Shown here: piece by piece, positions 48,118 to 59,848 of the stretch
Layout: every line of letters begins with the position of its first letter
Numbering within the stretch: the first letter of the stretch is position 1
From: Taenia hydatigena
Lineage: Eukaryota; Platyhelminthes; Cestoda; Cyclophyllidea; Taeniidae
DNA length: 64,000 bases
NCBI GenBank assembly: GCA_036345935.2
Contig: JADWOT020000006.1
Span: forward strand, 12,436,519 to 12,500,518
Reading direction: 5' to 3'
Notes under the pieces: generated by a model
Databases searched by the model: none
The model's input: only the letters and a program-made list of their open reading frames with translations
What the model was told of the DNA's origin: nothing
Made by a program: the position numbers and the translations under genes

Positions 48118-51100
48118 GTACGCTAAAATTTTATTTGGGTATTGCCTTTGTCCTTGCATGTATATGTTTTTGTGTGTGTTTACAATCTGCGTGGCACCCG
48201 CTTATTCTAGTGAGTCGCATAGTCAGAAATGTTCTGTAATGTATGCTTACATGTTCACTTAATAGTCAACAGAGCCTATTTTTTCTACTATTAACTAATA
48301 AATATAATCATGTTTGATTGGATTAATCTGAGGAACTGGTGAAGGGGCTGCATTTGTTACATACCCGCAACTCATAGATTTAAGCCAAAAGTGAAATATT
48401 GTTAGAACGATCACGATTTCCAACATTTGGCTGCCCAATATTACCTTGAGTTTAATTATCGTTTGACTAGATTTAATGTTCCCAATTACCTTCTCAAATG
48501 TTCGTATAAGCAAAATTCGACATGTTTGCCAAAAGGAGGCTTTTTTCGTTTTAAAATGAAATATATAATGAAGTTTGGGATGCATAAAAATGTGTGTATA
48601 CGAACCCGTGCTCTTTGTAGTGCAGAAATTGACTGACTGTTCTCCTTTGGATGTATGGGGTTGCATCGAAGTTACAATATTCAATTAGGAATTGTTGTCT
48701 GACAGTACTTGTTAAATTTGCGCAAAGTGAACAGATATTTTGTCTTCCCGTTAAAAAGTGCACCAAACTTTGAAATAGATTGTGTAGCGCATTAAAGTTT
48801 ATGTCTTCGCTGGATGGTTTAGACGTCTTGAGCTAATAATATCATTTTTAGCTTCATTAGCCCGGATGCATTTTAATAACAAAAATTGAACTACCTATTA
48901 CTCTGATAAAGTATATGCTCAAAAATTTTAAACGAATTCGGAAATATTTCCTGGTAAGTCTATTATTTTTCGACATTTTTCAACGTGAAAAGATGAAGGT
49001 AATACTCTTAATCGCACTTGGTCAGTCGATAAAGCTAACTTGAGGGCTTTGCATTTTCAGTCAACAATTCACCTGTCAACTTGTTTCCTTATCTATGACA
49101 GATCAGCAGACAACCGTATCAACTATTTCTGAAGTAGCACCTTTTCATAGGGCTTGAGTTGCCAAAAATAGACAAAATGGAAATTTTCAACCGTTTAGAA
49201 AATTGCTAATCAAAGGGCAAAATGGCACAGTCTGCGATACCTAGGATAGGCATTATTCAGAACTTTAGGTTGAGGTACTTAAAACTAGGGAAAATTATGT
49301 CTGCCATTTATCTAACTCGACTTATACCCACCAATGTTAAATTGGAATGTAAAAATGGAGTGGTAATGGACCACGAGGTTAAGCAAAGTGGCTGTTTTGA
49401 TTCTTTACTTTTATACTATCCCAGAAGTTTTACGAAACCAGGCTTAATTGCATAAGTATAGGAAACTTTCTTACTTGTGTGTGAATGCGTGCTCATATTT
49501 TTTGTTGGCTTTCTACTCACAACTTCGGTTGACTCTAATAAAGCGTTAACTTTTAAATATCAAATTAACACTAAGCCACACGAGTTACCGCTTAAGCACG
49601 CAACTTAAATATTTTTCAGCCCCATTCTCACTCTTTTATTGCCACAGGACATTAAAATAGTTCCATATCACTCCGAGGTAAATGGCATTGCATCTCACAA
49701 ATTTGTAACCTTTGCACAAGTAATCAAGCAAAGTGATTGAAGTTCAGACGTCCTATCCTAACATCTGCACTATAAAGCCGAAAAATACAACCTCAAACTG
49801 TAAAGTGACACGTACCAGAATGGCTAACATTCTATAACTATCTGAATGGGATATTTTTAAGTATCGAAACATTAGTCACTAAACAATCTAATTTGATTGT
49901 ATGCCTCGTTCTAGACCCTTAATTTTATGTTTTAGATTATAACATGCTTTACATTTTATTCTGTCCGTATTTTCTTGATCTACTTGTAAGTAATTGAGCC
50001 TGGTAAGCATCAGGTACCGCGGAGATGGAAAAGGTTTAAAAACCTCGCTCCCAAAATGGATGAATGAATAAGAGCAGTTGAATAAACGCCTAGATGGAGT
50101 GATGTTACGCTACTCTTGCTCGAATTTTCGTAAGCCTTTTCTCAATGTACTTTGGTCACAGTCATGAAGGTATGCCTTTTTGCAATCCATGCTTGCTGTG
50201 GTAGGCAACGAAAGGTGCATAGCTTAAACTTTATGTCGGGCAAGCAGGGCGAAACTCCTTATACTCAGACGAGAGTCTCACACCTTTGTTTGTTTTAGTC
50301 TACCAGTTACCTCCTTGTCAGTACTTTAATCCTGTTCAGCTAATTTAAAAAGAAAGTGGGTTGGGCAACTCCATAAATTAGCGTTTTTGAGAGTCTAGTA
50401 ATTGCGCAATGTTTTTGTGGACCCCCGTTCCACTCAATTTCTACACAATTAAATGCATTCCAGACATTCATTATTAAGATTCTACTGAAAACACTGTTTA
50501 AACTGGGTTTGGCGCCCCCTTTCAAGGCCTTCATAAGACGGTTCACATATTCTGTACATTATTTTTAAAATGTCAGCTGGGTTAACATTAGGATCTGTTT
50601 TTCAAAAAATAATACAGCAGGACTTCTGATAAACGATGCTTAATATTGTTAAATGAGCTAGTAGTATTTTAAAATGGCTGCTTTTACTATCAACCAACTA
50701 AATAAAGTTGAGTACGGCCTATTTTGGGGATGAATTATCATATTCAACCATAATCCTGTGCTTGAATGCAGTAAGAATGCCTTCAACAAAATTATGATAT
50801 CTTGGTATTCACCAATAATTTAACCAATAACCACTAGGGATTTATCGCTGATGAAAGCCTCACAACATTTTAGTCAATGAGCATTCCATATTTGATTGCC
50901 TATTTGATTAACCATGCATCATTTTCCTGGTGTAGCAGAAATCATGTTCTTTTGTGCTATGTAGTTGTGGATAATTTTGTCCTTGTTGGGCTTGCTTTCC
51001 TTCAGAGTACGAAATTTTTTAATCAGGATACGAATGCATCACTTTGTAAATGTGACTGCCAAGTGGAAATGCACACATGGAGATGTTTTTTTTTCTTCTT

Positions 51101-51715
51101 CCTGTTATTAAAGCTTAAAATGTTTTTGTTCTGTAGGCGTAGTTTTATTTCGGTTATCTAGCAAAGATCACTTACAGCGGCTGCGTGTTTTTGATCTTTC
51201 TCCTTACTTCTAATCTTTAACTGATAGGAGTTCCTCGGTGAACCACATCCAGTGGACTAATTATCAGTGGTGAATTTGAAATCGCCATATATTACAAAGG
51301 GGCTTTTAACCTGTCAGGGTTTTCCCCTAATGAATATTTAATAACATGAATTTACAATATTTGAAGACTTTCTGTAAATTTTGTTTTCTTTCCGAATGTT
51401 CTTCTTGAACTACTATCTCGTACTATTGATGCTACTAACGCTAAGCTTAAGTGAACTGTGTTTCATAGTTGTAAAGAATGTGTTACATTTTCCACACATA
51501 AAATAATTTTGTTTAATTAGCTTATATTATAACCGACATTGACTGATTTTGAATTAAACCATCTTTCATCAATAAAGCAAGTGTTCACCGCTTGCCCATG
51601 ATTAAGGAACCTGTGGTCTCATTACTTGTATTAATAAAATGCCGGAAACCTACTCGAATTTTATGGAGTTCTCACATACAGAAGTGATAAATGCTGCTTC
51701 TAATTCGATTTACAG
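48118..51715 (+). other. Protocadherin intron (about 3.6 kb)
   Basis: Bounded by a G|GTACGC donor and a TTTACAG acceptor. The phase-1 junction restores the frame (G plus AA gives Glu). No other gene is recognised inside; frames are short and AT-rich. Confidence 0.65.
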
Positions 51716-52362
51716 AAACGCCAGTGCGTGGAGAGCCTCAGCTGCCGCATCGCGAGGGTAACATTTACGGTAGTTTTCCACCAACTGTCCTCCTCACCTC
51801 CTCTACTCATCCGAATGTTAGAAAGTTGCCCATTATCGCGACCTCTAGTGAAGGTACACCAATCGGCTACATGATTAAGTCTAATCCCACCAATGCTGAT
51901 TCCAAATTCGTTGCTATTGAGGCGACGCTCCAAAAGCAGCAAACAGGATCCGATGACGCTTCATCCAGCTCAACTGACAATGGTCATTCCGCCTACAATA
52001 GTCTTTTGTGCCGACTACCTGATGGAGGCTGTGCAACGGTGGAAAAGAATTACATGACAATTAATCCCGAGCTCTTCCAGCAAAGCATCTATCGAAAGCT
52101 CCATGTTCATGAAGAATGGAATGAGCCTGTCGCCCAAGTGAACAATGCTCAGGAGGATAGTCACGACATCAAAAAAAATGGTGTTGTGGCCCATGAATCT
52201 TTACCTGTTTTGGAAAGAGGAGCAGAACGCAAACAACTTATGAGCTCTAAGGGAAATGAATCAAAATCTAGGAAGCATTGCAGATTTATTATGGTGGGAA
52301 ATGCAACAGAGCTCAGTTTACTTTCCCAACCCAATGATGCACGAAGATCACCTAGTAAGTGA
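51716..52362 (+). CDS. Protocadherin-like protein, cytoplasmic-tail exon
   Basis: After TTTACAG the exon continues the frame of the 47022 exon (phase 1). It encodes about 213 residues of hydrophilic, Ser/Pro/Asn-rich tail (for example EGNIYGSFPPTVLLTSSTHP and ELSLLSQPNDARRSP), as expected for an intracellular protocadherin tail. It can end at the TGA at 52360-52362, or splice at 52354 (CCTA|GTAAGT, phase 1). If spliced, a short last exon at 52626-52657, after TTTTCTTAG, gives ten more residues and a stop. I cannot choose between the two forms; the donor is strong, which favours splicing. No conserved tail motif was recognised. Confidence 0.72.
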
Positions 52363-52625
52363 GGGAGAAGACAATATCATAGTTAAAGCACTGTGGCCGT
52401 ACGGCCAGCAAGATGTGAGTAAAATGCTTTCATTAATGCTGCTTATGGCTGCTTGTTTTGTAATAAGGATGAATAAAAAGAGGATGTGAAAAGACCGTTA
52501 AAGCAAATCCTAATTGTATTTTTAGATGTGTGTGAATTGATTGATTTTGTTGAGTAGATCCTTCATTCGCAACCTTCCACTTATCATAATCAATTTAACA
52601 TCTTTAAAGTTTCTCCTTTTCTTAG

Positions 52626-52657
52626 GTGAGGTAAATAACGTCGATGGATCCCAATAA
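52626..52657 (+). CDS. Possible terminal protocadherin exon
   Basis: A pyrimidine-rich acceptor (TTTCTCCTTTTCTTAG) followed in phase 1 by ten codons and TAA fits the donor at 52355. It overlaps a minus-strand open frame (52622-52861), so both cannot be taken as certain. Confidence 0.3.
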
Positions 52658-53603
52658 GTACAGGGCGTCTTTAACTGTCACCCTTTCAATACTCTTTGTA
52701 ATTTCACACTCATTTCCTGTGATCCTCAGCAGCACATTTGAAAGTGGTGGACATGGGTGATTTATTAAAAAGCAGTTAATGTTTTTTGGGTGAAGGACAA
52801 AAGCCGAAAGACATGGTGGAATTTCATAGGCAAACCTAATTAGGATCAACAACTCTAACACTTCAGGGCGTGACGAAGCTGAATTTTATGTATGTCGTTA
52901 GAAAAATTGGGAGAAAATGTAACGAGTAATTTTTCATGGGAGTGGAAAATCGTATATCTATCCCTTTTGTTGTGAACGTGCCCAACTTTCTGCTGACTGT
53001 GCATCTATATGGCCTCCTCGGATTGTACTTCCGCCGGGCGTACCATCCTAACCATGTCTACGGCCTCCTCACACCTCAATGTGTCAGTAGCATTCATTAA
53101 AAAATGTGTAACGCATTGCGTCTTCAAGGAAGAGTCGGACAGCTGCGTCGGTAGCAACGGTAAGCGACCCCACTCCAAGAGGAAAACAGTCCTGACAACT
53201 TTGGATGACTAAAAAAGCAAAATTCAAAAATTAAGATACCTGCTTTGAATGGAAAGTAGTGCGCACCAATAGAAGGCATAAAGCAATGCTAGGCCTCGAA
53301 AAATCTGTAATTTCGTGTTTTGTACAGTAACCATAAAGTGATGAGGAATTTCGGCGATTTTTGGTCCCAAAATTTCGATTTATAGCATGGACTTATAAGG
53401 TAAGAATCCTCTGTTAATGTAAACACAGGACGAAGTCCAGCGCTTAGAATCAACTAAGTAGTTTCCTCCCAATACAGCATTTCTTGCAAAGAAACCAATG
53501 CCCCAAACAAATACAAGCAATAGACATTAGTCTCTTTAAGATGAGGATCTAGCAACTCTTAAAATTTCTTACATGTTTAGTCAAATTTTACACAAATGCT
53601 TAC

Positions 53604-53831
53604 TAAGGCCGGAGCAGAATATTGATCACGGGTAAAGAGATTACGCAACGACTCGAAACTTGTTTTAATGTAGATCCAGCAAAGTAGCTGTTCAATCTCA
53701 GGGGCTTGTGGTCCAGTCTTGGGACTTGACTCTCCAGGTAACCCTGTGTTCTCCAAATTCTCCATTACATCGGGAATTAACCACTCTATGTATTTGTATA
53801 CCTTCAGAAAAGGCTTGTTCAACGAAATGGA
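53604..53831 (-). CDS. Candidate internal exon of an unidentified minus-strand gene
   Basis: The frame is open for 76 codons between an acceptor (CAATCAAAG) and a GTAAGC donor, phase 0 to phase 0. The peptide (VYKYIEWLIPDVMENLENTG; EIEQLLCWIYIKTSFESLRN) has a natural-looking mix of helices and charges. A nearby minus-strand segment after AACAATTGCAG (from 54006 down to about 53862; HLIFHYVVVRYMEAQNLINQ) and a terminal-looking segment ending at 52622 (NVLLRITGNECEITKSIERV) may belong to the same gene, but their phases do not all match. I do not recognise the family. Such a gene would be tail to tail with the protocadherin gene. Confidence 0.35.
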
Positions 53832-54324
53832 CTTTGATTGATGAGGATATTTAGGTCAATTCTATTTATGAATAATAAGAGGATCCAAACGCATCGATTT
53901 AAAATACCATAACTTTTGAAATTCAACATTGCAGATTGCATTGACTTGATTTATTAAATTTTGGGCCTCCATGTAACGGACGACCACATAATGGAATATC
54001 AGGTGGCTGCAATTGTTAAAATGTGTTAAGTATATTAGCCGCAACGGTATCCGTGTAATACGTAGTTCATTGTGCCGTAGAGTTTTCGATAACAGGCTCT
54101 AATGGGTGACTTCACACACGTACTTGAATCAGTCACTGTAGATATTGCATACATATACATGATATGATTTAAAATTAAAACCGGTGCATGATATTAAATG
54201 GTAGTTTGAATACACCTTCTAGATGACAGGCGGTGTTAACGCTCCATGTGTTGCGTCTCACGACTTCTCTGAAGGCAAAAGAGGCAAAAACCTAGGGCGG
54301 AATAACAATAGACAGGAGGATGGG

Positions 54325-54552
54325 TGTAGAGAGTTCCTCCTCTCCCTCCTGGTCACCCTTGATAGTAGAAGTCTGCATACGTTTAGACATCTTTAATATA
54401 TAAAGGGGGTGATGAATACAGCTAGGCAAGATCTGGAGTTCGGGCTGAGGATGACTCAAGCTCCAAGGAGTCTCCACGCTGCTCCGTCACGTGGTTCAAA
54501 TTGTTTTCTCGCCTCTGACCTACAAAGCGCATTTAAAGAATTAAGTATTACA
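54325..54552 (-). repeat. 3' LTR of the gypsy element
   Basis: 228 bp, homologous to 58451-58680. In element orientation it starts TGTAATAC and ends CTCTACA. Shared features include the TTTAATATATA word, CCGTCACGTGGTTCAAATTG and the conserved TTTAAATG start region. Confidence 0.88.
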
Positions 54553-54592
54553 TAACTCCCTCGTCTTTTGAGCGCCGTCCCCGGCGCTACCC

Positions 54593-57077
54593 CTATTGAT
54601 TCGCTTCGGTTAAACCATCGGGTGGTTTGCCTTCTTCTACGATTAAATAGGCTTCGTCCTCGTAGCCGACCGGCGGAGCGCCTCTGTAAGGTCGGATCTT
54701 ATTGTGATGGACGGTTATTGGCTGGGTACGGAGATCTGCATTCCGGACGAGGTAGTTCGTAGGAGGAATCTTTACTCCAAGGGTGGTAAAATTTGCGATG
54801 TGTCCCTGGTGGAGGAATTGGCCGATATATTTGGACGAGATCTCCTTCGCGGTAGGCAGTGAGTCGACTGTGCTTATCGTAGTATTTCTTTTGTCGGGTA
54901 TGAGACATTTGAAGGTGTCGGCGGGCGAGATTAAACGTCTTTCTTATCCCTTCTTTGAGACGTAGTACGTACTCCGGGGCGTTGTCGGTAGCCACTTCCT
55001 TGCGCGGGAGGAAAACGTCAGAGGGAACTCTCATTTCGCGGCCGGTGAGCATCTTGAACGGAGAGACGCCGGTAGATGTGTGGACTGTAGCCCTATAGGC
55101 AAGAAGAGCACGTCCAAGGTTTAAATCCCAATCTTCCGGTCGTGCCTCCTCCGTGAGGACCTTTAGTAACCCTATCAGGGTTCGGTTAGTTCTTTCCACT
55201 TGTCCATTGCCCTGAGGGTGACCAGGTGTTGTGCGCGTCTTTGCGATTCCGAGGGACCTGCATAGTTCAGCGAAGAGTCGGCTTTCAAAATTAGGGCCTT
55301 GGTCGCTATGGACTGATTCAGGCACTCCGTGCTGACAGATCCAATGATTGAAAAAGGTCGACGCGACTGTCTCGGCGTCTTGGAACCTCATGGGCTCCGC
55401 TTCGGCCACTTTCGTGAAGTAGTCAACCATAAATAAGATATATTGGTTTCCCCTCTTGGTAAGGGGTAGGGACCCCATGATGTCAATACCCACTCGTTCG
55501 CCCGGAAATCCCGTAAGCATAGGCTGCAGGGGTGCCACTGCTGTGGAATGAGGGTTCTTGAACCTGCTGCAAGTAATGCAGGTTCGCCAGAAGTCGTGCA
55601 TGTCTGGGGAGAGGGAGGGCCACCAATATCGTTTCACCGACGCCTCCACCATCTTTTTCTCACCGACGTGGCCCAACTGTTCATGCAGCTCTTGGAGGGC
55701 TGTTTGTATCAGGGAACCTGGGACAACCAGGCGCTTGGGAGACGTGGCATCTTCTTGGTACCACAAGACTTCGTCCTCCAGGGAGAGTTTGGACCATTGC
55801 TGCCATATCTGCTTGGCTGCCTTGCTGGACGATTTCATCTCTTCCGCAGTGGGCTTGGACGAGGATGCCAGAAACCTGTCGTATACCAAGGACGTGTCGG
55901 GGTCTGTACTCTGTGTGTTACTCCACTGATGTTTAGTCGGCTCGCTTAAAAATAGGGTTCCCACTACACCGCCATGCCTTTCCACTGAGAGAGGTCTGCG
56001 GGATAAGGCATCTGCGTTGCTATGCGAGTTTCCTTTTCTGTACTGCACAGTGAAGTCATATTGTTGCAGTTCCTCGCACCAGCGTGCAACCGAACGATCG
56101 ATCTCCTTCATTGTTTTCAACCAGGTCAGCGCCTGATGGTCTGTTCTCACTGTAAACTGTCTCGCTATAAGATAGTGCTTGAAGTGACGTACCATTGTAT
56201 AGATGGCGAAAAGTTCACATTCTGTTGCACTCTTCTGTCGCATTTTTTTGTTCAATCTGGCACTAGCGTAGGCGATGACGTGCTCTCTACCTTCTTTGTC
56301 TCTTTGCGAAAGTACACCGCCCACGGCCACGTCGCTGGCGTCCGTGTCTAGTACGAAGGGAGGTGCATCGGTCTCGAAGTTTGGTAAAGCCAAAATCGGA
56401 GCGGAGCAGAGCATTCGCTTTAGTTCTTTGAAGGCTTCATCATGTTCCTTCTCCCACTTGAAATTTCTTTTTGCCTGCTTCTCGGTTAGCTTGTGTAAGG
56501 GACTAGCAATCTTGGCAAAGCCTTTAACGAAGCGCCTATAGTAGCTTGCCAAACCAAGGAAACTGCGAAGTTCCGTCTGATTAGTTGGTGTCGGCCAGGT
56601 TCTCACTTGTTTTGTGCGATCTTCAGTGACTACCATCCCGTCTGACGAGACTGTGTGCCCCAGAAAGTTGACTGAACGGCGGAGAAAATGACACTTCTTT
56701 GGGTTCAAGGTCAAACCTGCATCTTGCAGACGGTCTAGGACTAGTTTGAGATTGGCGTTATGCTCGCGAATGTCTCTACCGAAAACGAGGACGTCATCCA
56801 GGTAGATTATGCAATGTTTCGGGAAAGGCACAATCAGTGCCGTCTGCATCAGGCGCTGGAAAGTGGCTGCGGCATTGCAGAGTCCAAACGGCATGGTCTG
56901 GGATTCATAAAGTCCGTTGGGTACTATGAAAGCCGTCTTCTCTCTATCTTTTTCTGCCACTTCTACTTGCCAGTATCCAGATTTTAAGTCTAGTGTGGAG
57001 AACCACTTCGATCCATGCAAAGCATCCAAGGAGTCGTTGATATGAGGTAAGGGAAAGACGTCCTGTAATCGATGCAC
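54593..57077 (-). pseudogene. Gypsy pol: reverse transcriptase, RNase H, integrase (frameshifted)
   Basis: The main frame (57077-54699) starts inside the RT domain (DVFPLPHIND), with FSTLDLKSGYWQ, the catalytic IIYLDDVLVF and FLGLASYYRRFV. RNase H follows (VLDTDASDVAVGGVL; VRTDHQALTWL). Integrase has the HHCC zinc site (ELHEQLGHVG...CITCSRFK) and the D,D-35-E core (GIDIMG; VHSDQGPNFE; GNGQVERTN). Near 54760-54790 the frame slips: the natural C-terminal end (IRPYRGAPPVGYED) continues in another frame to a stop at 54593. At the 5' side the RT fingers are split from the upstream frame by a small deletion and frameshift near 57070. A single working Pol is therefore not encoded. Confidence 0.9.
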
Positions 57078-58477
57078 AGCCGTAGGCTACCGTCACTTTT
57101 CTTCACCAGTGCGATTGGAGAAGCCCATGGTGACTTGGATGGTTTGACAACTTCGTCCTTGATCATCTCTTCCACCAGACGATTCACTTCGTCCTGGAGG
57201 GGCGGAGGTATACGTCTGGGTGGTTGCCAAATGGGCCTGGCCTCGCCAATGCCAATAGTGTGTTTGACCATACTTGTTCGACCGAGTTTTGTTCCTTGCC
57301 ATGAGAACATGCTCGGATACTTGCTAAGCAATGAGCGTAGCTCCTTTCTCTCGCCATCGGTGATGTGCGTTAGCTGGGAGCAAAGCTCATCCAAGTTGTT
57401 AATCGGGATTCCCGCAGCCTCGAAGAGGGCGCTACAGATTGTGTCCGCGTCCTTTTTGGACGGAGATCTGACTGGGGTTGTTTTCTTATGCCGCGGGGTT
57501 ACGAGTGTCCCTTCTGCAAAATTCAGGACCGCCTTGGTGTTACGAAGGAAGTCCACACCGAGTATAGCGTCCCAAACTAACTCGGGGCACATAATGAATG
57601 GGACTTGCCGCGTTTCTGTCCCCAGTGACACTTTTAGTAACGTCTCTCCTTTTACTTTCATCTTTCTCCCCCCTGCTGAGAGAAGTTTTGCGAAGGGAGG
57701 ACCCGTGCGGAATTTATTGTGGAGATCTGGGAACGCTTGGGGATTCACTAATGACTTGGCTGCGCCTGAGTCAAGGAGGAAACTGCAGGGGCGTCCCTCT
57801 AGCTTGTCGGAGACTCGCATAAATGGAAGAGAACCATGGGAGGATAAGCATGATAGGGAATAATGCTGCTCACCTGCTTTTGCGGAACGGAGCGGAAGGG
57901 TCCACCGCGGACGTGTGGAACTTGGTCGTCGGTGGGTCGTGTGGAGCGACGAAGTCAGGAGGAGTTCCTGACGTTTCCTCGTGGCTGCATCGACCAGCTG
58001 GCTGAGGTCGCTGGTCTTCAGGGCCTGGAGTTTCGTGGCGATAGACGGGGGACGAACGCCAGCTTTGAACTGGACGGCCACCCATCGTTTCACCTTGTTA
58101 GGTGGGCAGCCTCTGAAAGCCCGTTCAGCGAGGATTTGCAGTGCTCCCGCGAAGTCCTCGTCGTTTTCGCCCGATTTTTGCTCGCGGAGAAAGAACTCTC
58201 TAGCGAGCGACTCCTCTCGTTGATCAATAACGGGCTGGGCCAGAATCTCGCAGCACTCGTCTAGGTTGGAGTCGGGTGAGACTCCGGCATCAACCGCTGC
58301 GGAGAACAGCTCTTGCGGGAGAGCGTGCAGGATCAGCGGAATCCTCAGCCGCTGGGAATACAAGTGGATATTAAAGCTAACGGTTTTCATCCAATCTCCG
58401 AAATTCATTCCTTCCTTGAAATGGGGAAGGTCCGCCAACGCTGCCACCAGTGTGGAGGGTTCCTCCCCTCCCTTCAT
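56990..58477 (-). pseudogene. Gypsy gag-protease and start of RT (frameshifted)
   Basis: About 495 codons. The N-terminal half is Gag-like (helical capsid-type region with FREGAL-like FAGALQILAERAFRG). No Cys-Cys-His-Cys zinc knuckle is visible, which may be loss or a different Gag type. An aspartic protease follows, with FLLDSGAAKSLVNP and the flap-side ILGVDFLR, then the first RT motif (SPWASPIALVKKSDGSLRL, CIDYR). There the frame leaves pol and ends shortly after. The open frame begins inside the 5' LTR and runs through the PBS. The Met at 58408, just downstream of the PBS, is the more usual type of Gag start. Confidence 0.85.
58432..58449 (-). other. Primer binding site of the gypsy element
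   Basis: TGGTGGCAGCGTTGGCGG starts one base inside the 5' LTR. The leading TGG would pair with a tRNA CCA end. The body of the matching tRNA was not identified by eye. Confidence 0.5.
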
Positions 58478-58680
58478 GTCACCCTTGTTAGTAGAGAAGT
58501 CTGCGTATATTTTGACATCTTTAATATATAGGGTGATAATTAGACAGCTAGGCGAGATGTGGGGGTTCAGGCCGAGGAAGTGTCACGCCCCAGCGGATCT
58601 CCACAATACTCCGTCACGTGGTTCAAATTGTTTGCTCGCCTCTGGCCTACAAAGCACATTTAAAGAATATAAGTACTACA
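58451..58680 (-). repeat. 5' LTR of the gypsy element
   Basis: 230 bp, homologous to 54325-54552, starting TGTAGTAC and ending CTCCACA in element orientation. A TATATTAAAGATG-like word in the middle may be its TATA region. Confidence 0.88.
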
Positions 58681-58785
58681 GTAATACATTGTTTGTTTTA
58701 ACTACCGGTTTTGGTTATAATCACTGTAGCACTTTGTTTGTTGGAACTGCCGGTTCTGGTCAAGGTCACAGGGGTGGTCTGTTGA

Positions 58786-58800
58786 ATATATATATATATA
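58786..58800. repeat. (AT)n microsatellite
   Basis: About seven AT units, next to the right end of the retroelement. Confidence 0.9.
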
Positions 58801-58915
58801 TTCTACCTTAGTATTCTGCCTTCTTTTGCCCCAAAAAACCTCGGGACGGTACATTAACAATTTGTCTTTTCGCACCACTACTGTGCCCTCTTACTACATT
58901 TGAGAAGATACGTAG

Positions 58916-59145
58916 TGTAATGCTTATGCTCTTTAAATGTGCTTTGTAGGCCAAAGGTAGGACGACAATTTGAACTTCGTTGCAGAGCGGCGTGGTGAAT
59001 CCTAGGAGCGCGACTTATCCCTGTTCTGAACTCTTCTACAAGATCTCTCTGTACCCTCTCTCTTACTCGTAATAAAAATGTCGAAGCGTGTTCAGACCTC
59101 TAATAACAAGGACGGTGATAGGGAGGAGGTGGGACACTCCGCACA
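58916..59145 (+). repeat. Solo LTR of the same gypsy family, opposite orientation
   Basis: Starts TGTAATGC, shares CTTTAAATGTGCTTTGTAGG and CAATTTGAAC with the reverse complement of the 5' LTR at 58680, and ends ACACTCCGCACA like the LTR end. Length (230 bp) equals that of the intact LTR. No internal element sequence is attached, which fits recombination between two LTRs. It is more diverged than the paired LTRs. A three-base TAG flanks it on both sides, too short to accept as a target duplication. Confidence 0.82.
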
Positions 59146-59848
59146 TAGAGCTGCTAACCCCTCATTCAAAATTTTCTTTTTCTCGTAGGTGATGTCACCT
59201 ACAAATCCGCCTTTATGCAGAATGACAGGAAGAAATAAGAAACATATTCTGCATTACAGCATAGAAAATCAACGTCTTTTTAATCAATAAAATAATTTAT
59301 GCTTTTAAATGTGGTCGTAGTGGGTGGCTAATGCACGATTGCTTAAACCGATCTACCTTGAATGTCAGCAAGCTGGTAAGGACACAAATAAATCACTGAA
59401 CAAAATCCCAAATCTTAAATTTATTCTGCATACACCAAAAAGATTGAAATTTTTTGTTTGATATTAGTGTTTTTTTCTAGGCCTAAGTCAAACTACATTA
59501 ATGGCTTTGTTAGCAATGTTTGATTTTATTATTTTAGCTAATTTGCGTACTACATGAAGAAGTCGCGCTTTTTTAGGTTTGTGTTTGTGATCGCTTGTGT
59601 TTATGAAAACGATGATGGTCCCAGAGGATGAGTCGGTTGTTTGTTGCTTTTTCCTCATGTTTTTTTACTTAGGAATCAAATGTGGAAAATCTGGATTCGT
59701 TTTCCTGTAAATATGTTTTCTTGTGAACCAAAATAGTTAAGGTGGGCATGGCCAGGTGACCGCAACCGTGCCAGACATTGTACCGGTAAGTGAAGCACTT
59801 CACGCCAAGCAAAGCTTTAGCTCTCGGAACCACAGGCTTTTTTTTCAG
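59146..59848. other. Upstream region or 5' introns of the sorting nexin gene
   Basis: The N-terminal exon of the sorting nexin gene should lie here or further upstream. A strong donor (ACCG|GTAAGT at about 59785) is compatible in phase with the first certain exon at 59849, and a short ATG frame near 59610 is another candidate. Neither gives a recognisable protein, so the 5' end stays open. Confidence 0.35.

Larger units (their letters stand above)
54325..58680 (-). mobile_element. Ty3/gypsy LTR retrotransposon, defective
   Basis: A 4.36-kb element on the minus strand, with two LTRs (54325-54552 and 58451-58680), each starting TGTA and ending ...ACA in element orientation. A PBS-like sequence TGGTGGCAGCGTTGG follows the 5' LTR after one base (58449 downward), and a purine-rich tract lies next to the 3' LTR (54553-54570). 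Domain order is Gag, protease, reverse transcriptase, RNase H, integrase, the Ty3/gypsy order. The LTRs differ by many substitutions and small indels. At least two frameshifts break pol, and no matching target-site duplication is visible, so it is an old inactive copy. It lies between the protocadherin and sorting nexin genes. Confidence 0.93.

Noticed and set aside
54315..58690. Target-site duplication of the gypsy element
   Set aside because: The bases next to the two LTR ends (ATGGG on the left, GTAAT on the right) do not match.
54568..58811. Plus-strand frames over the gypsy element (up to 263 codons)
   Set aside because: They are antisense shadows of the Gag-Pol frames, which carry all the domain motifs.
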